Source: Planctomycetia bacterium (GTDB lineage: Bacteria > Planctomycetota > UBA8108 > UBA1146). Taken from it: a DNA stretch of 64,000 nucleotides. Positions 32,901 through 42,549 of the stretch are shown in pieces (the first letter of the stretch is position 1; each line of letters opens with the position of its first letter). The stretch is from positions 1 through 64,000 of the forward strand of contig JAAXJX010000005.1 of NCBI GenBank assembly GCA_012269595.1, given 5' to 3'. The notes below the pieces were generated by a model that was not told the DNA's origin, searched no databases, and saw nothing but the letters and a program-made list of their open reading frames with translations. The position numbers and the translations under genes were made by a program.

Positions 32901-34306
32901 TGTTGAAGAAGATTCGAACCATCACCGCTCTGTTGGCTTTTGTCATCGTCTTCACGGACATGCCGGTGATTCCGGGTGGCTACAGTTTGTGCGAGAGCAT
33001 CTCTGAAGCACAGGATCCACCGCGACGCCGTCGTGGACGTCGCCGTCAGGCTCCTCCTCCCGCACCGGAACCGGAGCCGGAGAAGAAGGAGATTGTCGCT
33101 GCAGACTCGGACGATGAATACCTCGTCATCCGCGGGGCCACCCTTCACACCGTGACAGGTGGAACTCACCGAAACGGAACCCTGATCTGCAAGAACGGCA
33201 AGATCTACCAGATCGTTGCCGGTCCTGTGGATGGCCCGGAGGGGGCAGAGGTGGTCGACGCGACGGGGCACCATGTCTATCCGGGTCTGGTCGCATTTCG
33301 TTCTTCTGGCCTGGTCGGTTCCGGCGAAGCTGAGAAGAGCCAGGACCCCTTCGATCTCGACACGACGATGGGTCTGGCCGCCGGAATCACTGCTACCTGG
33401 AATGGCTCGAGAGTCACCAAGCTGGTTCATGGGAGCCTTGAGGATCTGACGATCCGCCCCAAATCATTCAGCAGTATCAATTACAGCTACAGGAATCCCA
33501 GAGGACGCAGTGAATTGCGTCGTGCGATGGATCGGGTTCAAGAACACCTGAGAGCGTTGGAGCGCCACGCTGAGGAGAAAAAGAAAGATCCGGAAGCCAA
33601 AGCCCCCGATGACAAATGGATCAAGGGGATCTACGCCACGGTTCGCAGTCTTCTCACCGGACAAAGCCAGGCTCTGGTTCGTGCCCGTTCGATGGCGGAG
33701 ATTCGCGAGTATTCAGCCTTGGCCCGCAAATACGGTTTTGAGATCGTCTTTGAGGGGGCCGAGGAGGGGTGGATCGATCCCGGGGTTCTTTCGAGAACCG
33801 GAGCCAGTGCCGTCATTTCACCTCGCGCCCGCGTGGATGCCAATGAGGACCTCAATCGTGAAAGTGGATCGAGCATTGAGAATGCCAGAATGCTCCACGA
33901 TGCCGGTGTGCCGTTGGTCATCATTCCGCAAAGCACAGGTATTGCTCTCTGGGGACTCGCCGGGCGGGATTTGTCTCACCTTCCCCTGGAGGCGGCCTTT
34001 GCGGTAAGAGGCGGTTTGCCAGAACAGGTCGCCATCGAAGCGATCACCATCGAACCTGCGAGATTGCTGGGTGTGGCTGATCGTGTGGGCTCACTTGAGG
34101 TGGGAAAAGATGCCGACTTCATCATTACCGACGGAGACCTGCTCAGTTACATGACTCTGGTTCGTTGGGCTTTCGTCAACGGCAAGATTCAGTACGACAA
34201 GGAGGAAGAGGGCATTTTGGATCACATCAGACCCGATGGTGATCTCGACGCTCCTCCGCCGGACGATCACTGGCCACGCCGATTGGGAGATCCCCTCAAA
34301 GGCTAG
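32900..34306 (+). CDS. Array gene 8: exported amidohydrolase-like protein, metal motif lost
   Basis: 468 residues. A hydrophobic N-terminus (ITALLAFVIVFTDMPVIPGG) is followed by an Arg/Pro-rich linker (PPRRRRGRRRQAPPPAPEPE) that is unique in the array and could bind a polyanion. The beta domain is NGTLICKNGKIYQIV; the metal site reads VYPGLVAFRSSG with no HxH. A charged helical insert (RALERHAEEKKKDPEAKAP) occupies the middle. DRVGSLEVGKDADFIITDG closes the fold. A strong hairpin at 34336-34372 ends the array. Probably non-catalytic. Confidence 0.75.
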   Translation: MLKKIRTITALLAFVIVFTDMPVIPGGYSLCESISEAQDPPRRRRGRRRQAPPPAPEPEPEKKEIVAADSDDEYLVIRGATLHTVTGGTHRNGTLICKNGKIYQIVAGPVDGPEGAEVVDATGHHVYPGLVAFRSSGLVGSGEAEKSQDPFDLDTTMGLAAGITATWNGSRVTKLVHGSLEDLTIRPKSFSSINYSYRNPRGRSELRRAMDRVQEHLRALERHAEEKKKDPEAKAPDDKWIKGIYATVRSLLTGQSQALVRARSMAEIREYSALARKYGFEIVFEGAEEGWIDPGVLSRTGASAVISPRARVDANEDLNRESGSSIENARMLHDAGVPLVIIPQSTGIALWGLAGRDLSHLPLEAAFAVRGGLPEQVAIEAITIEPARLLGVADRVGSLEVGKDADFIITDGDLLSYMTLVRWAFVNGKIQYDKEEEGILDHIRPDGDLDAPPPDDHWPRRLGDPLKG

Positions 34307-34335
34307 TCTCTGCCTTTCATGACTCACGTTATTGG

Positions 34336-34372
34336 GCCGTCCTTCCGGGATTGACACTTCCGGAAGGACGGC
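34336..34372 (+). terminator. Hairpin after the amidohydrolase array
   Basis: GCCGTCCTTCCGG (34336-34348) pairs perfectly with CCGGAAGGACGGC (34360-34372) around an 11-base loop, 30 bp after the last stop codon of the array. Only two T residues follow, so termination efficiency is uncertain. Confidence 0.65.
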
Positions 34373-34444
34373 TTGAATTGATCTCACAGTGTTCCTGCAG
34401 TACGCCCTCTCAGCGCGTTCATCCCCTGTGAGAATGGTCCCAAA

Positions 34445-36490
34445 ATGCCACCCCAATTTTCCCGGATTTTCCGGTTGTCCATTCAGATCCTCTGCCTGAT
34501 TGCCATGCTTCAGGGGCCTCAGCTCTGGTCGCAGTGTGTGGAAGATGATTTGCAGGTCTTTGGTATCAACCCCGGGGATCGGGTGGGCCGTTCTGTTGCC
34601 GTCAGTGGAGGCCGGGTTTTTGTCGGTGCTATCGGTGACGATGGCGGAGGCTTTCTCAGTGGCAGTGTCCGTTCATTCAGAAGAGGGGTTTCCGGGTACC
34701 AGTTGGAGCATGTCTTCAGTGGATTGTCCGGGGCAGAGTACGGATCCTCTTTGGCAGCGGATGAAAACTGGCTCGCCATCGGTGCCGTCGGGCTCGGATA
34801 CATCGAGATGTGGAAGAGGGACCGTTTTGGGTGGGTTTACGACTCGATCATCGTCGACAGTCAGGGTGCAGATGGGGACGGCTTCGGTAGTAGTCTCGAT
34901 CTTAAAGACGGCGTACTGGTCGTCGGAAGTCCCACATATACGACCGATGTCGGAGAAGCAGGTTGTGTCACAGTCTGGCGACTCAACTCCATGGGCCAAT
35001 GGCAATTCGAAGAGAGACTGTTGGCTGAAGACAGAGTTGAAGGTGATAACTTCGGAACCTCCATATCGGTAGACAGCCTTGGGCAACTGTTGGTCGGATC
35101 ACCTGGCAGAGATGCTTCAGGGGTCGATAGCGGAATTGCCATTCTGTATTCAGGCGGTCCTGATGGTTGGTTTGAATCGGCCAGATTTGGTAACAATGTG
35201 GCACAGCCGGGGGACAGATTTGGAACCTCTGTCAGTCTCCTGGATGATTACGCTTTCATAGGCAGTCCCTATTCCAGTTTTTCCGGGCCCTTTGCCGGAC
35301 AGGTGGTTTCCTATCGCCGGTCGAACTCGATCTGGATTCTTCAGCCCTTCCTGACACCGGACAGCGGTTCTTCTGGAACCGGTTTTGGAGCGACCCTTGC
35401 CATCGACGGAAATCTATTGGCAGTGGGATCGCCTATGGACATGGGTAACGAGGCAATGCCAACCGGAAGAGTGCGAATCTATCGCTACATTCAAGAGTGG
35501 ATCCACGAGAGTGATCTGACTGGATACGCTGGTTCATTTCTCGGAACGGCTCTCGCCATGGACAAGGGAATGATCTTCGCAGGAGCTCCTCTCGATTCGA
35601 CTTCCGCTGTTCTTGGAGGGGGTGTGAAGTTCTCAGTCAGTGGAGACAGTGATTGCGACGGAGATGGTGAACTCGATGCCTGTGAGATTGTCTCAGGGGC
35701 TGAAAACGACTGCGATCTCGACGGAATCCCCGATTCCTGTGCAATTGCTGAGGGTCTGGTAGCGGATTGTGATGGGGATCTCATTCCTGACAGTTGTTCG
35801 ACCCTTTCAGGAGGAGTTGCGGATTGCGACGCGGACGGTGTCCCGGACGAATGCTCCACAACTCTGGGTCTGGTGTCGGACTGCAACGAGGATCTGATTC
35901 CCGACGTTTGTCAGCAAGACTGCAACCAAAATGGGGAACCGGACGTCTGTGAAGTTCTCATTCCCTCAAATGACTGTGATCAAAATGGTCAGCTGGATGA
36001 GTGTGAGGTCAGCAATGGCCAGTTGTCCGATTGTGACGGAGATGGTCTCCCTGATATCTGTGAAGATGACTGCGATCAGGATGGTCTGCCTGACGTTTGT
36101 GCAGTCCTTTCCGGAGTAGTCGAGGATTGTAACGGTAACCTGCATCCGGATGTTTGCGATTTGAGTGATCCACTGTTAAACACGAATGCCAACGGTTACG
36201 TAGATGATTGCGAACCGACTTTTATCCGCGGGGATGCAGATGGTACCCCTGGAGTCCGGCTGGCAGATGCGGTGCTGCTGATCTCAAGGGTTTTTGGTGA
36301 TCTGGTGATCGTCAACTGTGAGGAAGCCGCCGATGCCAATGGCGATGGATTCCTGGATATTTCTGACGGCCTCTACCTGCTCTTCTATGAGTTTTCTGGT
36401 GGAGCCAGTCCACCTTCACCATTCCCTGAGTGTGGAATCGCCCCTGTTGAGGCCCATTTCTCATGCACTGAACATCCATCCTGTCCCTGA
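34445..36490 (+). CDS. Secreted FG-GAP repeat protein with Asp/Cys-rich repeats and dockerin-like end
   Basis: 681 residues. After a signal peptide (LSIQILCLIAMLQGPQLW), about seven FG-GAP-type repeats (pattern GD-x-FG-x-S-x-S then VG(S/A)P) suggest a beta-propeller at residues about 30-390. Residues about 400-575 are a chain of Cys-Asp repeats such as DCDGDGELDACE and DCNEDLIPDVC, like calcium-binding thrombospondin type 3 repeats. The C-terminus starts at FIRGDADGTPGVRLADAV and has two EF-like loops (DANGDGFLDISDG) of the dockerin-like type also found at 56182 and 59617. An extracellular or surface-attached adhesion role is inferred. It ends one base before the convergent addA. Confidence 0.8.
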   Translation: MPPQFSRIFRLSIQILCLIAMLQGPQLWSQCVEDDLQVFGINPGDRVGRSVAVSGGRVFVGAIGDDGGGFLSGSVRSFRRGVSGYQLEHVFSGLSGAEYGSSLAADENWLAIGAVGLGYIEMWKRDRFGWVYDSIIVDSQGADGDGFGSSLDLKDGVLVVGSPTYTTDVGEAGCVTVWRLNSMGQWQFEERLLAEDRVEGDNFGTSISVDSLGQLLVGSPGRDASGVDSGIAILYSGGPDGWFESARFGNNVAQPGDRFGTSVSLLDDYAFIGSPYSSFSGPFAGQVVSYRRSNSIWILQPFLTPDSGSSGTGFGATLAIDGNLLAVGSPMDMGNEAMPTGRVRIYRYIQEWIHESDLTGYAGSFLGTALAMDKGMIFAGAPLDSTSAVLGGGVKFSVSGDSDCDGDGELDACEIVSGAENDCDLDGIPDSCAIAEGLVADCDGDLIPDSCSTLSGGVADCDADGVPDECSTTLGLVSDCNEDLIPDVCQQDCNQNGEPDVCEVLIPSNDCDQNGQLDECEVSNGQLSDCDGDGLPDICEDDCDQDGLPDVCAVLSGVVEDCNGNLHPDVCDLSDPLLNTNANGYVDDCEPTFIRGDADGTPGVRLADAVLLISRVFGDLVIVNCEEAADANGDGFLDISDGLYLLFYEFSGGASPPSPFPECGIAPVEAHFSCTEHPSCP

Positions 36491-36491
36491 T

Positions 36492-39400
36492 TCAGGGAAG
36501 GCTGGAAAGGTCCAGTGAAGTGAACGTGCCGGAATTGATATGGGCGATTTTCAAATCGATGTAATCGATGGGGATCCCCCAGCCACTATGCACTGCCTGA
36601 CGATACTTTTGCATCTGCTCCTGATACTTTTCGATCAGTTCCACTGAGTCCTTGGCCAGAGTATCCGTTTTGAAGTCGATCAACTCAGCGCTCACCACTT
36701 GATTCCCAATCTTTCGCATGACCATGCGGTCAATGACTCCATGGAAATCACGGTCACCGATTCGGGTCAGGATCGGGATTTCCATTTCCACAACGATTTG
36801 ATCATCGCCTTCGCAGTTCAATCGCTGTCGGGTCAGATTCTCGTCGAAGATTTCTGCGAAAGACCCCTTGGTGAATGCTTCGCAGACGAGAGTCACCGCC
36901 TCTTGGTGGAGAGACTCTTCACGCGGAAATCGTGACTTGAGACTTTCCATGGCTACAGTCGGAGACAGATCGTTCCACAGGCACTGCTCCAGCAAGTAGT
37001 GAGAGAGGTTTCCGAGTTGCAATGCCTTGCGACGCGGGGCAGTCAAATGCCCCGCTCTTCCGGAAGCCCTGCTCGCCCTTTCCTTTAGGGAATTCGGTTC
37101 CGGGCGACGACTGCCGACCGGAATTCGGGCACGCTCACTACTTTCCTCATCGGAAGAATGACTTTCGGGTTTGCCGATTTCGTACAAAACATTGCCGGCA
37201 GAGAGTTCTGCACCCGGTGCCAGTTTTTGGACGAGAAGGGAGGCGTAGGAGTCCGCAGAGTATTCTCCCTTTTTGGGTGGTTTCGGCAGCAGCATGATCA
37301 GTGTGTGCTTTGCCCTGGTCATGGCGACATACAACAGACAGAGAGCTTCGGTAAGTCGTTGATCCCGACTCTGCTGATACATTTGGGGGTAGGGTTCACC
37401 GACCAGAGAGAGGTGTTTCTTGCCAACGTATCGGGACAGGTGGACCGGCTGAAAATCGTTCTCGAGTGTGAGAAGGCCAGGAATCACCTGGAACCAGCGG
37501 AAATCCAGTTCGGGAAGGATGACGGAATCGAACTCAAGACCTTTGGCCTGGTGAATCGTCATCACCTGTACAGGAGATCCCCCCGGTCGTGGAACGGACC
37601 GGTTACGCAATCCCTCAATCAGGTCTGCCAGTCGCAGACCATGAAATCCGATCGATCTCAATTGCTCCATGAACTGCTGGATACGTAAATGATCTTCCTC
37701 GGTACAGACCTTTGCCAATTCATCACAGATGGGGCTGAAGACTTCTGGTAATCCCTCTGAATAGATTCGCTCCCGGAGTTCATCGAGAACGGTTCTCCAC
37801 GGGCTGTCAGGATCTTTTTTCAGAATCCCCGGGAGTGGCGAGCGTTCCACTGCCACTCCGAGAGTACTGTCACCGGGATGTTCGATCCATTCGAGCAGGG
37901 CGATCAGTCTACCGACGGCAGGCGAATCGGTCAGGGGGTTTCCGCGTTCTTCACTGGCTTCGATGCCCTTTGCTTTCAGTGCGTTGACCAAATGGGAAAT
38001 CTGCTGATTTTTACGGACGAGGATGGCAATGGTGCCGTCGGGTGAGAGGCGCTGCAGTCTCTCCACTTCGGCAAGGGTATCCAGATAGGGGCAGATTTTA
38101 CTCGACTTGCCTTCATGCTCATTGGCAATTCGCAATGTCACATGACCCGCTTCCCGGGGACCACGCGGAGCTGCCACCCGATGTTCATCGAAGAGGGTGC
38201 TCCACTTGTCGACAGCCGCCTGATCCTCAATTTCCGGCGCTGCAGAGCCGAGATCCCCAAAGGTCTGGTTCACACACTCCAGAATCGGGGCTGATGATCT
38301 CCAGGATTCGTCAAATCGTTCTTCGGATCCGGGCAATAGTTTTTGTTCAAACAGGTCCATCACTTCAGCCCGGCCACCGCGCCAGCCATAGATGGCCTGT
38401 TTGCTGTCCCCGACGCAAAAAATCGATCTCCCACCGGCACTGTCCGCTGCCAACTCATCGATCAGGGGGTCAAGAACCGCAAACTGGATCAGGGAGGTAT
38501 CCTGAAACTCATCGAGAAGGAGGTGCCGAACTGAAGCATCCATGCGGTCATCGACGAGGCCCATCTGGCCAAGAACACGGGCCTGCAGAAGAGCCACAGG
38601 GACATCACTGTAGTTGAGGCCACCTTGTTCCTTGAGTCCGCGGCTTCTTTCGGTGTCGTACTTCTGTAAAAACTCACCGGTGGACTGATTCTGCACTCGA
38701 ATCAATGCCGAGTATTCACTGCCCAACTGTTGGAGGAAGGTCTGAATCGCTTCGAAAAGGTCGTCGTCTATTTCGACCCGGTCAAAGATACGTTCACCCT
38801 GGATTACCTTGGACAGAAGACCTTTTTCGCAGGCAGCGAGCCTCGTCAAGAGGTCTTCTCCCCAGACTTCCTGAATGGTTCGCAGACCATTCTCCCAGTG
38901 TTTGCGTTTCTTTTTGCCTGCTTTGTCTTTGGGGCACTCGAATCGGAGAACAGTTTCCCATGCACGTTCGAGGTCTGCAGGTTTGGGGCCTCCACAGTCA
39001 GCGGGCAACTCCCAGGCATGTGGGGGAAACTCGCGCCACTTTTCGTGGAAGTCAGAGACGAGCCTGTCCAGATCCGCAGCAACCTGACTGCTGAGCTTTC
39101 CCTTATTGAGGCGGTGCATCAATTGCCGGGCTTCCCGGGTTCCCTCTTCTTCCAGAATCTTCTGGATTGCTCCGGTGCGAATCTTGTTCAGGGATTCTTC
39201 ATCAAGAATTTGCCAGCCTGGAGAGAGATCGCATTCGTAGGTAAATCCTGTGGCGATCCGCGAGAAGAAGGCATCCAGAGTAGAGACCTGGCATTTGTGG
39301 AGTACAGAGAGCATCTGAGTCAGAGCGGGTTCAATCCGGTTCCTGATGGCCTCTTCCTGAGAGGTGGCTTCCAGTTCCGAAACGAGTTGAGTAAACCCTT

Positions 39401-39632
39401 CCAGTTTCAGGGCATCGGTCAACTCTGACAGTCCCTTGGGCTCGAGTGCCTTCAGCAACCTGTCGAGGATTCTTTCCATGATTTCCCCGGCAGCAGTGCG
39501 GGTGAAGGTCACTGCCAGAATGGAGTCGGCGGACTCTCCACAGAGAATCAATCCCAGATAACGGGTCGTCAGAGCGTAGGTTTTTCCGGAGCCGGCGCTG
39601 GCTCGAATCATACGGTGATAGGGAAAACTCAT
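36492..39632 (-). CDS. addA: AddA-type helicase-nuclease (UvrD/RecB family)
   Basis: 1046 residues. It unwinds and resects double-strand ends with AddB to prepare recombination. Walker A is ASAGSGKT (residues about 11-18), motif Ia AVTFTRTAAGEI, motif II LLLDEFQDTS, motif III FCVGDSKQAIYGWRGG, motif V MTIHQAKGLEFDSVILPEL and motif VI LYVAMTRAKHTLI. The C-terminal nuclease motif is LIDFKTDTL with a preceding HGVIDRM (about 960-990), the PD-(D/E)xK type. The gene overlaps addB by 4 bp, the usual addBA order. Confidence 0.93.
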   Translation of the reverse strand: MSFPYHRMIRASAGSGKTYALTTRYLGLILCGESADSILAVTFTRTAAGEIMERILDRLLKALEPKGLSELTDALKLEGFTQLVSELEATSQEEAIRNRIEPALTQMLSVLHKCQVSTLDAFFSRIATGFTYECDLSPGWQILDEESLNKIRTGAIQKILEEEGTREARQLMHRLNKGKLSSQVAADLDRLVSDFHEKWREFPPHAWELPADCGGPKPADLERAWETVLRFECPKDKAGKKKRKHWENGLRTIQEVWGEDLLTRLAACEKGLLSKVIQGERIFDRVEIDDDLFEAIQTFLQQLGSEYSALIRVQNQSTGEFLQKYDTERSRGLKEQGGLNYSDVPVALLQARVLGQMGLVDDRMDASVRHLLLDEFQDTSLIQFAVLDPLIDELAADSAGGRSIFCVGDSKQAIYGWRGGRAEVMDLFEQKLLPGSEERFDESWRSSAPILECVNQTFGDLGSAAPEIEDQAAVDKWSTLFDEHRVAAPRGPREAGHVTLRIANEHEGKSSKICPYLDTLAEVERLQRLSPDGTIAILVRKNQQISHLVNALKAKGIEASEERGNPLTDSPAVGRLIALLEWIEHPGDSTLGVAVERSPLPGILKKDPDSPWRTVLDELRERIYSEGLPEVFSPICDELAKVCTEEDHLRIQQFMEQLRSIGFHGLRLADLIEGLRNRSVPRPGGSPVQVMTIHQAKGLEFDSVILPELDFRWFQVIPGLLTLENDFQPVHLSRYVGKKHLSLVGEPYPQMYQQSRDQRLTEALCLLYVAMTRAKHTLIMLLPKPPKKGEYSADSYASLLVQKLAPGAELSAGNVLYEIGKPESHSSDEESSERARIPVGSRRPEPNSLKERASRASGRAGHLTAPRRKALQLGNLSHYLLEQCLWNDLSPTVAMESLKSRFPREESLHQEAVTLVCEAFTKGSFAEIFDENLTRQRLNCEGDDQIVVEMEIPILTRIGDRDFHGVIDRMVMRKIGNQVVSAELIDFKTDTLAKDSVELIEKYQEQMQKYRQAVHSGWGIPIDYIDLKIAHINSGTFTSLDLSSLP

Positions 39633-42412
39633 GCCTCCACCTCGTCTTCCGTGGAAGCTTCCAGCATTGCCGAAAGGCTTTTCTCAGCATCGATGACCAC
39701 GCCTGCAAGGGCACGGTCCCATGGGGGAGTCAACACTTCGAGGATTCGTTCTTGCGGAGAGAGAATCTCCGAAGCGATTTCATGGGCACGCGAGATGGCA
39801 TCATCGAAGTCGTCGTCGGTCCATGCTGCGATTTGAACTGAGCGTGCCGAAGTGGTTCCAGGAAGATTGAAAAATCCGACCTCCGGATCTGCTGGCAGCT
39901 GAACGCCCTCAAGAACCAGAGTGGACGCGAAGTGACGATACAGGGGGAGTTGCAGTTTTTTCCACTCCGTATCCCTCCCAGGGCGCCTTCCATGGTCCTT
40001 TTCTGGAGAAGGTCCCTGTTCACTGGTTTTGTAGTCGAGGATGCGCCACTCACCGGTTTTTTCATTGCGATCAATTCGATCGATTCTGCCCGAGACTCCG
40101 ATACTTCCTTCCGGAACAGTCAATCTGCAGTGTTCCGGATCGAGTGCAATCTCCGTGGCCATGATTTTCCAACCCTGAAAACGCAGTGTGGTTTGTTGGG
40201 TCGCCCAGATCTCGAGTCGCGCCCGGGCCTGCTCAACCTGGACCAGAACCGCTGCACGGGGATGCTGTGCCAGTTTTATTCGGCAGTATTGGTCGAGAAG
40301 GGACTCGACCGCTTCGAGAATGGCATCCCTGTCCTTGAGATCCCGCAGCGCTTCGGTTTTTCCGTACGTCTCCAGAACCCAATGAACCATGTTTCCGAAG
40401 GCCATTGGCGACAGTTGCAAATCACGATCGTGACACTCGGAGCAGTTGAGGGTGCGTTCCAGTTGAAAGAGGACTGGGTCCGCAATCCAGCGGGCGAATC
40501 CGGTTACCGAGATTTTTTCAGGAGTGGGAGTGTCGATCGATCGTGGTGGGCCAAGATCCGCAAACTCCTCAGCGGGTTCTGTGATTTGCTCTTTCAAAAA
40601 CACCCGCTTGCCGGGATGGAGGAAATCCCTCAGTCGTTGAACTCCCGCTTCACCGCGGAGCAGGAGACGTGAGGGGAGTTGCGGATTACCCTGCGAATCT
40701 CTGGCTGAAAGAGCAACGACAGTGTGACGTCGTCCATCGACCAGACTGCGAAGCAGGTGAGTGTCGCGGGCGACCCTTTCCTCATAGCCGGGGATCCCCA
40801 GTTCCCTTCTCAATGATTCAGGAATCAGGGGATCGGAGGTCAGAGATCCTGACAGTTTTCCTTCGCTGATACCGGTCAGTATCAAGTGGGGCGCCTCATC
40901 CATCGCCAGTTCAAGCCAGCCGAGTCCCTGAATTGAGGAGGGGTCATTTTCTTCCGGAATCAGGGAGTCCATCGTCAAGGCGCAAACGAGACTGACAAAG
41001 TTGTCTGCGGCCAGACGCAGTTCTGTTTGAGGACCACACTCACGCAACTTTTCGAGGGTTTCGATGAGCAGATCTCCCTCACCCTCGGGAATCAGTGGGA
41101 ATCCATCGGCATCTGTTCCGACGAGATTTCCGAGAACTTGCAGGTATTGGTCGATTCGAAGATGCAGAAGATCCTCGTCGCTCATGAGAGGAGACAGTTG
41201 TTCCTGCAAGTGAAGGAGTGCCGGAGGAGCGTTCGGGTCTTCTGCCTTATCCGGTTGGCGCTCCGTGCTCCAGCGATCGAGATCTTTCAGGACTTCGACC
41301 TCGGCACCTTTACGGTCTGTTCTCATGGGTAGTCGTTTCAGCACGAGTGGGTGGCGTGCGAGACCGGAAAAAGCGGAAAAGGAGCCTCCAGTAACGACCC
41401 TTCGAATCCCTTCAACCAGTCGACCCGTAGAGGTCAGTGAGTGGGGTTTTCCTGCAGCAGGATGGATTCCCATGCCATGTCTACGAAGACCCTCGGTTAA
41501 CCATGGGGTCAAATCCTCATCCAACAGACCGAGGGAGACGTCCTCCATCTTTTCGATCGAAGTCTGGTCGGAGATATGTTGAACGACGGCGAGGGTCAGG
41601 TCCGCAGGTTGGTCGGCAACGATCATGGGAATCGAATCGGGGAGTTCCAGCTGCGACCACATTTCTGGGATCGGTCGCCCCCAGTCGTCGTAGAGATTCT
41701 GGTCTTCACTTTTGGCGTCGATCCAGATCTGGCAGAGGCAATTTTTCTCGAGCCATGCTCGCGTCGTTGACGGCAACTCGAGAATTCCGATCAGGATCAC
41801 TTTTCTGTGGGCTTCACGAGGGGAAGCCTGGTTGAACCCTCCGGGGTGGACTCCCCAAGTGCGCAGCAACTCCAGGCGGGAATTTTCCAATTCCTCGACC
41901 ACGAGTAATCGTTTGGCCGCTTCGGTATCGCGGGGGGCCATGCAGTGGGCGGCAGCCCCGGGATTGGACCCCTCCTGTTTGAGTTGACGAACGGTATTTG
42001 AGAGTAGTTGACCGACTTTCAACAATCCGGTGGCATTCCCGCTGGTGGTTTCCTCAATCCCCAGTAACTCCTTCTGTGGGAGGGAGGCGGCCTGAAGGGT
42101 CATTAACCAGGAGAGTCTCTCTTCTTCGGGAGTGATCCGCGGAAGGTCCCGATCGATGAGTTGGGTCTCCAACTGACCCGGAGTCTCAATTTCAGGGGGG
42201 AGAAGACCGACTCCACGGTCATGGCTGATTTTCGTCAGTTGTCGAAGGAGGAGGCGGGCGGCCCTGCTACCCGGAAGAACCACCAGGTGGCCCCTGAGAT
42301 CGATGGGTCCGGAATCGCCAGACTCACCAGAGACCTCTGCGACCAGACGCTCGGCAGCGGCCCGCAGAAATCCCTGGGATTTTCCCAGAAAGTGACGTTC
42401 GACCCTCGACAT
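39629..42412 (-). CDS. addB: AddB-type PD-(D/E)xK nuclease subunit
   Basis: 927 residues, paired with AddA downstream. The N-terminal region is an inactivated helicase fold with a modified Walker A (VVLPGSRAARLLLRQL). The C-terminal RecB-like nuclease has FGNMVHWVLE, VSGRIDRIDR and WRILDYKTSEQ (Lys near residue 790), followed by QLPLYRHFA. Many AddB proteins carry four Cys for an Fe-S cluster around the nuclease domain; the equivalent FARWIADPVLFQLE here lacks Cys, so the cluster is probably missing. ATG 42412 follows GGAGGGAG. Diverges from the ferredoxin-NrfD gene. Confidence 0.88.
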   Translation of the reverse strand: MSRVERHFLGKSQGFLRAAAERLVAEVSGESGDSGPIDLRGHLVVLPGSRAARLLLRQLTKISHDRGVGLLPPEIETPGQLETQLIDRDLPRITPEEERLSWLMTLQAASLPQKELLGIEETTSGNATGLLKVGQLLSNTVRQLKQEGSNPGAAAHCMAPRDTEAAKRLLVVEELENSRLELLRTWGVHPGGFNQASPREAHRKVILIGILELPSTTRAWLEKNCLCQIWIDAKSEDQNLYDDWGRPIPEMWSQLELPDSIPMIVADQPADLTLAVVQHISDQTSIEKMEDVSLGLLDEDLTPWLTEGLRRHGMGIHPAAGKPHSLTSTGRLVEGIRRVVTGGSFSAFSGLARHPLVLKRLPMRTDRKGAEVEVLKDLDRWSTERQPDKAEDPNAPPALLHLQEQLSPLMSDEDLLHLRIDQYLQVLGNLVGTDADGFPLIPEGEGDLLIETLEKLRECGPQTELRLAADNFVSLVCALTMDSLIPEENDPSSIQGLGWLELAMDEAPHLILTGISEGKLSGSLTSDPLIPESLRRELGIPGYEERVARDTHLLRSLVDGRRHTVVALSARDSQGNPQLPSRLLLRGEAGVQRLRDFLHPGKRVFLKEQITEPAEEFADLGPPRSIDTPTPEKISVTGFARWIADPVLFQLERTLNCSECHDRDLQLSPMAFGNMVHWVLETYGKTEALRDLKDRDAILEAVESLLDQYCRIKLAQHPRAAVLVQVEQARARLEIWATQQTTLRFQGWKIMATEIALDPEHCRLTVPEGSIGVSGRIDRIDRNEKTGEWRILDYKTSEQGPSPEKDHGRRPGRDTEWKKLQLPLYRHFASTLVLEGVQLPADPEVGFFNLPGTTSARSVQIAAWTDDDFDDAISRAHEIASEILSPQERILEVLTPPWDRALAGVVIDAEKSLSAMLEASTEDEVEA

Positions 42413-42549
42413 GGGGCTTTCTCCCTCCTTCAGATTTACGCCTGAAGTGTCAGAAACTGACAAGGTCTGAACTTGCAGGTTGAAAAGTTCCCCGTCAAGA
42501 CGGTCCGTACTGATGGCCTCTGGGCCTTCCCAAGGGTAAATTCAACCCC

